From Parabacteroides goldsteinii DSM 19448 = WAL 12034 (lineage in GTDB: Bacteria; Bacteroidota; Bacteroidia; Bacteroidales; Tannerellaceae): a DNA stretch of 64,000 nucleotides. The position numbers and the translations under genes were made by a program. Below are positions 26,539 to 35,468 of this stretch, in pieces. The notes under the pieces are model-generated. The model saw only the letters and a list, made by a program, of their open reading frames with translations. It made no database searches and was not told the origin of the DNA. The stretch's first letter is position 1. Each line of letters starts with the position of its first letter. Where the stretch lies: NCBI RefSeq assembly GCF_000969835.1, contig NZ_KQ033912.1, positions 1,415,961 through 1,479,960 on the forward strand, written 5' to 3'.

Positions 26539-27846
26539 ATGATAAAGAACATCTCATATTGCTTGTTTTTTGCTCTTTTGATACTTGTATCCGGTTGTAA
26601 GCAAAAAAATGAAACAGAATCCTCTACTACTGAAGAAACTGCTTACCAGCCTGCCAGTCCGAAATATACAGCCAGGTATGACCATTCAACACCTACAGCT
26701 AAAATAGATGTCGAATCAGCTATTTCCACATCATCTCCTGTCCGGTTAAGTGAAGTGGCATCGACCATCGAATATTATCAGGTAGGCGACGATAAATATC
26801 CAGTGACCGAAGTTGTTGCTGTTGAGGGTGGTTTCATTGCCCTCAACAAGCCGAAACTATACCTTTACCGGCAAGGGAAAAAACGGAAACGGGTCGGATT
26901 GAAAACAGAATATAGTAATTGGCGGGACAATGAATCGGGTAATAACCTGTTTTATGATAAAAAGACTACCCGGTTATACGTACAATTAAAGAAACTGAAT
27001 CAGGAAACCGGATATTCAACCAAATATATAGGAGAACTTCCTCCGTTGGACAGTGTCCTGGCCAGGGTGCATTATCTGTATCCGGACTCATTGCCAAACC
27101 GCCGTCTTCTGAAAAACTGGGTAGAGATATTCACTCCGGAAATGTCTGTCGGCCGGTTCAATTACCCTGGGACCGGTTTTGACTATGGAGTCAACACTTT
27201 CAATTTAAAGGGCGATACTCTCTGCCATTTTTATTTCGGGATCGATTCCATTGGTACTATTAAAAGCGATAACTTTTACAATTTCACACTCTTCCATACA
27301 TCATATCTGTATGATAACAAACCGACATTTTCAGCGACCTATTGCGATACGGTTTACCGACTGCTGGATCAGCAGACCATTGCTCCGGTCTATGCCATCC
27401 ATTTAGGCAAATACAAGGCACCGGCAACCTATGTGATTAATAGAGGAGATAAACGTAATAAAGCATGGGTGGATAATTTACGGGAAAATTCGCAAGCCGT
27501 ATTCCTGAAAGTTCACAGGGAGGGTAAAAGTAATAAATCCGGATGGCTGGACAACAAAGACAAGCAGAACCAGGATTTTCCATCCGAAGATTACCTAATG
27601 GTTTATCTGAAAAATAAACGTCAGACCAAAGCATTACCACTGACAGCCCGGGGAATGATAAACGACCTGGACGGAGGCTTGCCTTTCTGGCCCGATGGTC
27701 AAACAGATGAATATATGTACATGATCCGGCCGGCCGGTGAACTGAAAAAAGGAATTAAACTAACCGGTTCCCCTAAACAGGAAACTCTTAAAAACTTCCT
27801 CAGTGATCTGCCGGACAATCAGAATGTAATGATTGTTGTCAAATAA
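26539..27846 (+). CDS. lipoprotein, family B copy 1 (DUF4221/DUF4934-like, uncertain)
   Basis: 435 residues. Lipoprotein signal ISYCLFFALLILVSGC, then a low-complexity Glu/Thr/Ser stretch. It shares nearly identical blocks with the 27972 gene at both DNA and protein level (KIDVESAISTSSP, LYLYRQGKKRKRVGLKTEY, FLSDLPDNQNVMIVVK). It is beta-rich with many Tyr/Asp and resembles unnamed Bacteroidales propeller lipoproteins; the DUF number is a guess. It lies directly after the two family A genes. Confidence 0.75.
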   Translation: MIKNISYCLFFALLILVSGCKQKNETESSTTEETAYQPASPKYTARYDHSTPTAKIDVESAISTSSPVRLSEVASTIEYYQVGDDKYPVTEVVAVEGGFIALNKPKLYLYRQGKKRKRVGLKTEYSNWRDNESGNNLFYDKKTTRLYVQLKKLNQETGYSTKYIGELPPLDSVLARVHYLYPDSLPNRRLLKNWVEIFTPEMSVGRFNYPGTGFDYGVNTFNLKGDTLCHFYFGIDSIGTIKSDNFYNFTLFHTSYLYDNKPTFSATYCDTVYRLLDQQTIAPVYAIHLGKYKAPATYVINRGDKRNKAWVDNLRENSQAVFLKVHREGKSNKSGWLDNKDKQNQDFPSEDYLMVYLKNKRQTKALPLTARGMINDLDGGLPFWPDGQTDEYMYMIRPAGELKKGIKLTGSPKQETLKNFLSDLPDNQNVMIVVK

Positions 27847-27971
27847 GGATCCTGTCACCTTCCTGGTAAACTAATTGAATTAATTGGGATATACGATAAT
27901 CGGTTGCCTTATTCACTCTTTTTATTAAGGATAACAATATTAACCTATCAGTTAAATTAAAACAATGAGTC

Positions 27972-29279
27972 ATGAAAAGAAACTTACCATATAATCTATT
28001 GCTGGTTTTCCTTATTCTGTTTACCGGATGCAAACAAAAAGGGAAAGAAACCATATCCTCTGTAACGGAAGAAGCCGTTTATCAACCTGCCAGTCCGAAA
28101 TATACAGCCAAATATGACAAGACAAATCTAACGGAAAAAATAGATGTCGAATCGGCTATTTCCACTTCCTCCCCTGTCCTGCTAAGCGAAGTGGCATCAA
28201 CCATCGAATACTACCAGGTAGGTGACGACAAATATCCGATTACGGATGTTGTTGCCGTTGAAGGAGGTTTCATTGTTCTGAACCAACCCAAACTCTATCT
28301 TTACCGGCAAGGGAAAAAGCGGAAACGCGTAGGATTGAAAACAGAATACAACGACTGGAAAGATTATATCTCAGGTAAGAACCTGTTTTATGACAAAGCT
28401 ACAACGAAACTGTATGGACAAACAAAGAAAATAAACCCGGAGACTGGATATGCCAATTGGTATATCGGAGAATTACCTCCATTAGACAGCGTGCTTGCCA
28501 GAAGATATTATTTATATCCGGACTCACTCCTAACCCGTCATTTACTGACAGATTATGCAGAGTGCTTCACTCCGGAAATGTACTACCGCCGTTTCAATTA
28601 TCCCGGAAGTTCGTTTACCCAGGGAGTAACCGCTTTCAATCTAAAGAATGACACACTCTGTCAGTTCCATTTCGGAATCGACTCCTTAGGGGTAGTTCCG
28701 ATAAAAAGTTATTACAGTTTTACTTGCTACAACAATTTTTATCTATATGAAAACAAACCAACATTCGTTGTAAACTTCTGTGACACAGTTTACCGTTTAC
28801 AAGATCATCAAACAATCTTTCCGGCATATTATGTTCATTTAGGAAGATACAGACTACCGGCTAGCAAAGCTATAAGAAGCAGTGGGCTGGAAAACAAAGC
28901 ATGGATTAACGGTTTTATCGAGAATCCGAAAGGAGTATTTCTAACAATCCACAAAGAAGGTACACATAGACAATCCGGTTGGTTAGAAAAAGAGAAAAAC
29001 AGCAAAGAATTTCCTTCCGAAGATTATCAGATGGTTTTCCTGAAGAAAAGCCGACAAACAAAAGCGCTCCCATTGAAATCAAAGGGATTGACAAACGATC
29101 TGGATGAAGGTTTACCTTTCTGGCCTGACAGTCAAGTAGACGAATATATGTATATGATTCGTCCGGCCAGCGAACTGAAAAAAGACATTAAACTAACTGG
29201 TTCCCCTAAACAGAAAGCACTTAAAAACTTCCTTCGCAATCTGCCGGACAATCAGAATGTAATGATTGTCGTCAAATAA
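27972..29279 (+). CDS. lipoprotein, family B copy 2
   Basis: 435 residues, the same length as its neighbour and a recent tandem duplicate. The last 35 codons and the region around YQPASPKYTAKYD are almost the same at DNA level. Lipoprotein signal YNLLLVFLILFTGC. The middle third differs most from copy 1, suggesting diversification of a binding surface. A 125-bp gap separates the copies. A good terminator at 29286-29323 ends the run. Confidence 0.75.
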   Translation: MKRNLPYNLLLVFLILFTGCKQKGKETISSVTEEAVYQPASPKYTAKYDKTNLTEKIDVESAISTSSPVLLSEVASTIEYYQVGDDKYPITDVVAVEGGFIVLNQPKLYLYRQGKKRKRVGLKTEYNDWKDYISGKNLFYDKATTKLYGQTKKINPETGYANWYIGELPPLDSVLARRYYLYPDSLLTRHLLTDYAECFTPEMYYRRFNYPGSSFTQGVTAFNLKNDTLCQFHFGIDSLGVVPIKSYYSFTCYNNFYLYENKPTFVVNFCDTVYRLQDHQTIFPAYYVHLGRYRLPASKAIRSSGLENKAWINGFIENPKGVFLTIHKEGTHRQSGWLEKEKNSKEFPSEDYQMVFLKKSRQTKALPLKSKGLTNDLDEGLPFWPDSQVDEYMYMIRPASELKKDIKLTGSPKQKALKNFLRNLPDNQNVMIVVK

Positions 29280-29285
29280 ATTATA

Positions 29286-29323
29286 CCTCCTGCCGGTTCT
29301 TTTTCGATGGAACCGACAGGAGG
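29286..29323. terminator. stem-loop between convergent genes
   Basis: CCTCCTGCCGGTTC (29286-29299) pairs with 29310-29323 at 13 of 14 positions around a 10-nt loop. There is only a short T tract, but the location between convergent genes (27972 and 29340) supports terminator function for both. Confidence 0.7.
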
Positions 29324-29339
29324 ATAGTTCTATAAACTT

Positions 29340-30569
29340 TTATCTTTTAAGAGGATAAATCATCAGGTAATTATTATCATTTTCATCAATCATATTCTGT
29401 ATATCAGTTAGTTTTTTCCGCATATCACTGGAAAGATCACTCTTTTTCAATAAAGTTTCAATCTCTGTCAGTAAATTTCCCGGTTCCATATTACGGATAT
29501 AATAACCGTTCGAGAATATTCCGCTAGGCCATTCTATTTCCTGATCTCCGAAATAATCATTATATATTTTAAAGTAAGCCCCCTTGCAAGTATTCTTGTC
29601 TACTATATAATGAACTGTCTCTCCTGGTGTCGCAATTGTTCCATGTTCATTTTGCTGAACAACAGGAGGACCTGAAAATTGTCCTACAAAATGATTGGGC
29701 CATTCATTAAAACCATGCCAGGGGATAGGATCTGTTTTTGAATGATTAAATGTAAAAGTCGGGCGCAACCGGTTATTCTCAATATCATAATGATATAGAG
29801 AATCTGGACGAGTCGGTTCTACACATAAAAGATTGACATCAAACACATTGGGCATATTCAAATTACATAATATCTCATTATTAAAAGTCCAGGGAACTTC
29901 CAAATGCCCGGGGCCCACTTCCTGAATATGATTTCCAGCTAAATCCTGTACCCAGACAAGAGCCGGAGTTTTCGGAAAAGGTAATGTAGCCACCGTCAAC
30001 GTACCCTTTTCCGGATCAACTTTGAACATGGCTTTCGGACAACGAATCCCAAGAGGTATGGGAGCTAGCGTCTCACCTTTTAAATTATAAACAAACAGAT
30101 TCTCCGTTTGCCAGGGCATCAAATAAATACGATCGTTTTTCTCGTCAATCTGGGCATCATATACAAAGTTATATTCACCCGGACCTTGACCGACAGCACC
30201 TACATCCGTCAGATAATTTCCTTTCCTGTCAAAAAGTTTAAAAGCAGTAGGAGGATATCCGCTATGTATCAGAATATAATTATCGGAAAGACTAACACCA
30301 CATTGAGTAACCAATGCCGTATCCCTACCATCCAATTTAACGATTTCCATATCTTCTGTAAAGAAACTAAGAGGAAGACGGATCGTATCTGTCAATAACT
30401 TCTGGTCACACGACAAGACCTTGTTGTCTCCCACCTGAACATACTGGCCTACAACGGGACAATCCTTCAAAAGATTCTTACGTCCGGCGTTGTTTTTATT
30501 CCCCGTAATACAAGAAACAGTAGCCAAAGTGATTAATAAACCGCCTAAAAGTTTCGAACTTGCATCCAT
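29340..30569 (-). CDS. six-bladed beta-propeller-like lipoprotein, family A copy 3 (inverted)
   Basis: 409 residues. Lipoprotein signal LLGGLLITLATVSC. It shares YVQVGDNKVLSCDQKLLTDTIRLPL, FKLFDRKGNYLTDVGAVGQGPGEY and DEKNDRIYLMPW with copies 1 and 2, so it is a third paralogue placed on the opposite strand. It is divergent from the family B gene at 30733, making a separate A/B pair around a shared 163-bp promoter region. This orientation may allow separate expression. Confidence 0.8.
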   Translation of the reverse strand: MDASSKLLGGLLITLATVSCITGNKNNAGRKNLLKDCPVVGQYVQVGDNKVLSCDQKLLTDTIRLPLSFFTEDMEIVKLDGRDTALVTQCGVSLSDNYILIHSGYPPTAFKLFDRKGNYLTDVGAVGQGPGEYNFVYDAQIDEKNDRIYLMPWQTENLFVYNLKGETLAPIPLGIRCPKAMFKVDPEKGTLTVATLPFPKTPALVWVQDLAGNHIQEVGPGHLEVPWTFNNEILCNLNMPNVFDVNLLCVEPTRPDSLYHYDIENNRLRPTFTFNHSKTDPIPWHGFNEWPNHFVGQFSGPPVVQQNEHGTIATPGETVHYIVDKNTCKGAYFKIYNDYFGDQEIEWPSGIFSNGYYIRNMEPGNLLTEIETLLKKSDLSSDMRKKLTDIQNMIDENDNNYLMIYPLKR

Positions 30570-30697
30570 ACTAATTGGTATTTAGATTACTATATACAAA
30601 TAAAGCTATTAAATCATTGGTATGCAACATTATTACTGTTTATTCGTAAATAAACGATAAAATCGTATTTAATGAATACAAATCAATAAATAATACC

Positions 30698-30705
30698 TAT
30701 TTTTG
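30698..30705 (+). promoter_or_regulatory. predicted -7 element for family B copy 3
   Basis: TATTTTTG matches TAnnTTTG, 28 bp before the ATG at 30733. It also argues against the upstream start at 30703, which would lie inside this element. Confidence 0.45.
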
Positions 30706-30732
30706 AGGCAATCAATTAAAAAAACCGGTATC

Positions 30733-32049
30733 ATGAAAACATTATATATTCTGATTGCCACCTGTGCTGTATGTCTCGGTACACTGAGCGGCTGTAAACA
30801 AAAAGAAGGAAAGAGCACCCGTCCAATCACTCCCCCTAAATATGAAGGGAAAGTCGATTATTCTGTTGCTCCTACCCATATAGATTTGGAAAGTGCCCTC
30901 GATGGCGAAAAGCAACCATTGAAGTTAAGCCAGATCGCTTCGGAAATAGATTATTATATTGTCGGAGACGGTAACTTTACGGTAAAGCAAGCTATTTCCA
31001 TACCTGACAGCAATGCTTTCATCACGTTCAACAACCCGCGGCTCTATTACCGGAAAATAGGAAGGCCAAGCAAACGATACGGTTTCAAGGCACTGGCCTA
31101 TAAATGGAATAATGAAATGAACGGGCATAATCTGTTTTATGACAAAAAGACGACCCGCATGTATTGTGCCATGAGCGGTAAAGATGTGGAAACCAGAGGA
31201 AGCCAAGAGCCTTGCGACCCACAAATCATTGAACTGCCTCCACTAGATACGATGTTGACAATCACCCGGTATGTTTTTCCTGAAACAGTGGAAAAGAAAT
31301 ACACAATCAACCTGGGAAAAGATAAACTACTGGGATTCTCATCCGACGGATATATGTTGAGCCACTATGAAGACACAAGCGGTGTTCCGAACTGCATGCT
31401 GACTTTTAACCTGGCTGGCGAAACGCTCGGAAAGTTCACCTTAAAGGATAAGTCGACGCTTTCCAAATCGCAAACGGATAATATCCCATTCTTCCAGACA
31501 TCCTATTGGAATGAGGCACAGGATCAAATGACTTTTATGATACCGTTCTGTGATACCGTATTCCAGATGCATGATCCGCAGACTGTTGTACCTTTGTACA
31601 ATCTGAATCTCGGGAGATACGGCATCCTGACTGACTATGCAGAAAAACAAGAAGTTACGGATGAGAAGATATGGTTGCGTACTTTATATGAAAACTCAAA
31701 AGGTTTATTCATGGGCCTGTATCAAAAGAAAGGTCCAAAGCTCGTAAGCTGGCTGGGATTTGAATATGAGTACAAACCGACACTGAGTTATCAGGCTGTT
31801 TATATGAAAGATGAAGGTAAAACGTATGTCCTTCCGCGTAGAGGACAGGGATTTGTCAACGACCTGGACGGCGGACTCACTTTCTGGCCGGACGGACAAA
31901 CAGACGGTTATCTTTATATGATCCGTACACTGACAGAAATGCGTATGAACGTAGAACGAACCGGCTCGCCTAAACAGCAAAAACTACTGGATCTCCTTGA
32001 CAACAAGAGAATACAGGAAAATCAGTATGTGATGATTGTGGTAAGATAA
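30733..32049 (+). CDS. lipoprotein, family B copy 3
   Basis: 438 residues from the ATG at 30733, which gives the clean signal MKTLYILIATCAVCLGTLSGC; the longer frame from 30703 adds ten residues without signal character. It shares with copies 1 and 2 the blocks TPPKYEGKVDYS, HIDLESAL, GHNLFYDKKTTRMY, FVNDLDGGLTFWPDGQTDGYLYMIR and ENQYVMIVVR. It is the most diverged of the three. It is divergent from the family A copy at 29340. Confidence 0.78.
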   Translation: MKTLYILIATCAVCLGTLSGCKQKEGKSTRPITPPKYEGKVDYSVAPTHIDLESALDGEKQPLKLSQIASEIDYYIVGDGNFTVKQAISIPDSNAFITFNNPRLYYRKIGRPSKRYGFKALAYKWNNEMNGHNLFYDKKTTRMYCAMSGKDVETRGSQEPCDPQIIELPPLDTMLTITRYVFPETVEKKYTINLGKDKLLGFSSDGYMLSHYEDTSGVPNCMLTFNLAGETLGKFTLKDKSTLSKSQTDNIPFFQTSYWNEAQDQMTFMIPFCDTVFQMHDPQTVVPLYNLNLGRYGILTDYAEKQEVTDEKIWLRTLYENSKGLFMGLYQKKGPKLVSWLGFEYEYKPTLSYQAVYMKDEGKTYVLPRRGQGFVNDLDGGLTFWPDGQTDGYLYMIRTLTEMRMNVERTGSPKQQKLLDLLDNKRIQENQYVMIVVR

Positions 32050-32067
32050 ACAGGATGTTCGATATTT

Positions 32068-32880
32068 CTATAAATCATATTTCTTCATCTTATTATAGAG
32101 TGTCTGCCTACTGATATTCAGTTGCTGGGCACAAAGTGTCAGATTTCCTTTTTTCTCTGCCAGCACTTCACTGATAAACTGTTTCTCCATCTCTTCCAAA
32201 GTAACCGGATGGGAAACAGTTACAGGAGGAGCGTCCATATAAAAGTCATCACTATCGAGCACGGATGAATTTGAAAGAAGCACGGCACGCTCTATGGTCT
32301 GCTGCAAAAGACTGAGGTCACCATTGAGCATCCTGTCCGACAATTTATGCAATGCACCGGGAGTAATTCCGGGAAAAGGTTTCCCATAGGCCGTCGCATA
32401 TTTCCGGAGCAGGGAGTTGACAAGCAATGTAACGACAGAATCTGTTTCTTCCGAAAGAAATTCCGATTCCTTTCGAGAGGAATTTTGTTTTCTCCCGGAA
32501 CGGGATTCCCAGGCAGCGATAACAGTCGACAAGAGTTTATCATTATCCCAGGGTTTCACGATAAAATCCACCGCTCCCTTTTTCAGGGAAGAGACAGCCA
32601 GTTCGATATCGCCAAAAGCAGTTATCAGCACGACTTCCGGCGGATTCGGACGTTCACGGATACGGTCCAGCCAGAAAAGCCCCTCTCCCCCGCTCTGCTT
32701 CCCGGTTCCGAAATTCATATCCAACAGGACAACATCCACATCATCTTCCCGAAGCAAAGCAGGCAGCAAAGTCGGCACCGAAGCACAAACCACCGTCTTA
32801 AATTCACGCGAAAGAATCATTCGCAATGTTTTAAGCACCGCCTCATTATCGTCCACTACTATAATCTTTCCATTTCTCAT
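32068..32880 (-). CDS. NtrC-like response regulator lacking the AAA+ core
   Basis: 270 residues from the ATG at 32880 (MRNGKIIVVDDNE). Receiver domain 1-120 has Asp10, Asp11, phosphoacceptor Asp54, Thr87 and Lys109. Residues about 150-215 (LLRKYATAYGKPFPGITPGALHKL...IERAVLLS) match the lid end of a sigma-54 activator, and 228-270 is a Fis-type HTH (CAQQLNISRQTLYNKMKKY). Walker A, GAFTGA, Walker B and the sensor II Arg (GNVREL becomes GDLSLL) are absent, and the protein is about 180 residues shorter than NtrC. It can probably bind DNA when phosphorylated but cannot remodel sigma-54 polymerase. No kinase gene is nearby. Confidence 0.9.
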   Translation of the reverse strand: MRNGKIIVVDDNEAVLKTLRMILSREFKTVVCASVPTLLPALLREDDVDVVLLDMNFGTGKQSGGEGLFWLDRIRERPNPPEVVLITAFGDIELAVSSLKKGAVDFIVKPWDNDKLLSTVIAAWESRSGRKQNSSRKESEFLSEETDSVVTLLVNSLLRKYATAYGKPFPGITPGALHKLSDRMLNGDLSLLQQTIERAVLLSNSSVLDSDDFYMDAPPVTVSHPVTLEEMEKQFISEVLAEKKGNLTLCAQQLNISRQTLYNKMKKYDL

Positions 32881-32888
32881 AACAAAAG

Positions 32889-32919
32889 CAAAGATATACG
32901 GATTCTTTTTTCTCCCAAC
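32889..32919 (-). promoter_or_regulatory. Bacteroidetes-type promoter for the response regulator
   Basis: Minus strand: GTTG (32916-32919), 19 bp, TATCTTTG (32889-32896). The start point would be only a few bases before the ATG at 32880, so the mRNA is nearly leaderless; this favours 32880 over the upstream ATG at 32925. Confidence 0.5.
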
Positions 32920-32923
32920 TCCC

Positions 32924-32944
32924 ATTGTCTAATATTTAGACAAT
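32924..32944. promoter_or_regulatory. palindrome in a divergent regulatory region
   Basis: ATTGTCTAA (32924-32932) and TTAGACAAT (32936-32944) are perfect 9-bp arms around TAT. It sits about 50 bp upstream of the response regulator start point and about 110 bp before the divergent permease. It is a candidate operator, perhaps autoregulatory. Confidence 0.6.
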
Positions 32945-33056
32945 TTGACTGTATCCTTCAATTATTTTCACTTATTCTTTGTCTCTACAAAAGAAAGAGG
33001 ATAGATTTGAAATGCCATTCGAAAAAGAACGGTACGAAAAGCCTAATATCGAATTT

Positions 33057-35462
33057 ATGAAAACTGTCGCTCTAAAACTTGTATTCCGCAGCTGGTGGAG
33101 AAACAAAACATTCTCAATAATCTCCATCGTCAGCCTGGCGATCGGCATTGCCTGCACAAACCTGCTGGCCGTATTCACTATTCATGAATATGGAATAGAG
33201 AAAGGAAATCCGAACAAAGAACGTATCTGGATACTCAGCCAGGACTGGCCGATGAAAACCGGAGAAAAGACAATCTATGCAGGAGGCGATATCCCGGCAA
33301 TGCTGAAAGAGAAATACAGCGAAGTTGAGAACTATCTCCGGATAAGCGGAGAAACCGTCAAATACATCTCTATCGATAATGTGAAACACGCACCGATTCG
33401 TCTCGTCTCCGCCGATCCGTCTTTGTCTGAGTTTTTCCCTTATAAAGTACTCTCCGGAAACCTGAAAGAAGCCTTGACCCAGCCCGACAAACTGGCCCTT
33501 ACCGAACAAACTGCCCGGAAACTTTTCGGAAAAACCAATCCGATTGGCAAAATAATACATTTCAACCTTCCCGATGAAGAGATGAGTACCAAAGGCAGTA
33601 CTAACAACGAACACGCTTACCAGGTTGCCGCTATCATAGCCGACCGGGAACAATCTTTTTTAAACCTGGAGGCAGTAACGGCCATTTCAGATCCTTTCTA
33701 TGGCGGTACCAGCCTGTTACTGATGAACAAGCCAATCGACCGGAAAGCATTTGAAGCACAATTGAAAAAAGACAAAATCCCTACTTTACAGGGTGACCTG
33801 GGGAATTATTATCTGGATACTTTACAGGAAAGCTACTTCTACGCGCCCGAAGGACAGAAATCGTACTATCTGAATTTCCGTCAGCCTACATTGCTCTATG
33901 TAGGATTAATCTCCGCCATCCTGATTCTGCTGATAGCCTGTTTCAATTATATCAACCTCAACTTCTCACGTCTCCTTCAACAGGTACGGATGATTCATAC
34001 ACAGAAACTGATGGGAGCCAGCCGGAAAGAAATCGACCTGCAACTTTTTCTGGATACCTTCCTGACGGTAATCATTGCCTTCCTCTGCTCGTTGCTGATT
34101 ACCCATGACCTGCTTCCCCTGTTCAACTCAATCGTAAACGGGCAATTGCATTCCTCTTTCTTTTTCAACGGACAATCATTGCCAGTCATCTGTTGTTTTA
34201 TCCTGCTGTTATCCATAATTCCGGCAACCTATATGGGACGAAAGATATCCAGGCTTTCCAGCTCCGGCTACCGGGAGTTTTTCACCGGAAATAAAAAGAG
34301 GAAGATAGTCACCTCATTATCCATCGCCCAATATGTTATTTCTATCGGCCTGGTCATTGCCACACTGACGGTAAACGACCAACTTCACTTCATCCGCCAA
34401 GGAGGAGATAATTATAAAAACCTGATTGAAATAGGAGATTGGCAAGAAGACGGTTCTTATGTCCGTCCCTTTGCCCGGGAACTAAAAAAACACCCGGAGA
34501 TAAAGCACGTATCCCTTGCCGGAAGCTCTATCCTGGACAGTTGGATAATGCAAATCGTCCTGAAAAATGAAGACGGCAGTGAAAACTATACGGCACAAAT
34601 CAACTATTTCGGCGAACCAGACTTCCTGGACGCCTTACAACTGAAGCTGTTAAAAGGCCTTCCTCCCGAACAGGCCGTCGAAAAATATACCCGTCCGGTA
34701 TATATCAATGAGAAATATGCAGAGATACTGGTCGGAAAAGGAGAAAACCCGATCGGTAAGCCGATTAATGCGATCGATAAAGAGTTCGACGAAGGGAATA
34801 CAGGTAATGATCCGTCAAATGCACCGGTCACGACAATTGCCGGTATCGTCGATAACTTATACACACATACGCTGGAAAGTGAGGTTTATCCTTTTACCAT
34901 ACAGATCAACAACAGTCCTCAAAATTCGTTCAATTACATTTATATACGCCTCGGCGACGACAGAGAAAAGAGTATCGCCGCCGTACGGGAAGCATGGAAT
35001 AAGGTAAACCCGGGTAACTATTTCACGTACCAGGATGTTTACCAAAAGTTCCTGCAACGGAACGAGAAAACAACCGAACTCTCCCGGCTGCTGTTTATGT
35101 ATTCATTGATCAGCCTCTTCCTGACTTGCTGCGGCCTGTTTGGAATGGCACTCTATGCAACCGAACAACGCACCAAAGAAATAGGTATCCGGAAAGTGAA
35201 TGGAGCGACCAGCCCCCAAATCATGTTACTGCTCAACAGCCAGTTCATATCCTGGATAGGCATTTCCTTTATCATTGCTATCCCTATTACCTGGCTGCTA
35301 CTCAACCGCTGGTTGGAAAATTTCGTCTACCACACGGATATGAACATCGGAATCTATCTGATAAGCGGTTTTTTTGTCCTGCTCATCACCCTACTCACCG
35401 TCAGCTGGCACAGCTACAAAGCTGCATCCGGTAATCCTGTTAAAGTATTAAGAAGTGAATAA
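33057..35462 (+). CDS. FtsX/MacB-type ABC transporter permease
   Basis: 801 residues from the ATG at 33057 (MKTVALKLVFRSWWRNK), chosen because the paralogue at 35469 starts the same way; the longer frame from 32979 adds 26 hydrophilic residues. TM1 lies at about 18-40 (IVSLAIGIACTNLLAVF), a TM block at about 280-420, and a final block at about 680-800 with IRKVNGATSPQI and the ending NPVKVLRSE. It belongs to a different permease subgroup from the 1-8.7 kb cluster. It is divergent from the response regulator, a common pairing for such exporters. Confidence 0.9.
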   Translation: MKTVALKLVFRSWWRNKTFSIISIVSLAIGIACTNLLAVFTIHEYGIEKGNPNKERIWILSQDWPMKTGEKTIYAGGDIPAMLKEKYSEVENYLRISGETVKYISIDNVKHAPIRLVSADPSLSEFFPYKVLSGNLKEALTQPDKLALTEQTARKLFGKTNPIGKIIHFNLPDEEMSTKGSTNNEHAYQVAAIIADREQSFLNLEAVTAISDPFYGGTSLLLMNKPIDRKAFEAQLKKDKIPTLQGDLGNYYLDTLQESYFYAPEGQKSYYLNFRQPTLLYVGLISAILILLIACFNYINLNFSRLLQQVRMIHTQKLMGASRKEIDLQLFLDTFLTVIIAFLCSLLITHDLLPLFNSIVNGQLHSSFFFNGQSLPVICCFILLLSIIPATYMGRKISRLSSSGYREFFTGNKKRKIVTSLSIAQYVISIGLVIATLTVNDQLHFIRQGGDNYKNLIEIGDWQEDGSYVRPFARELKKHPEIKHVSLAGSSILDSWIMQIVLKNEDGSENYTAQINYFGEPDFLDALQLKLLKGLPPEQAVEKYTRPVYINEKYAEILVGKGENPIGKPINAIDKEFDEGNTGNDPSNAPVTTIAGIVDNLYTHTLESEVYPFTIQINNSPQNSFNYIYIRLGDDREKSIAAVREAWNKVNPGNYFTYQDVYQKFLQRNEKTTELSRLLFMYSLISLFLTCCGLFGMALYATEQRTKEIGIRKVNGATSPQIMLLLNSQFISWIGISFIIAIPITWLLLNRWLENFVYHTDMNIGIYLISGFFVLLITLLTVSWHSYKAASGNPVKVLRSE

Positions 35463-35468
35463 CCTATT

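Noticed and set aside
32347..33060. Plus-strand ORF of 237 codons (and one of 171 codons at 32417)
   Set aside because: It is antisense to the response regulator, has no recognisable domain and no promoter; a shadow of the real gene.
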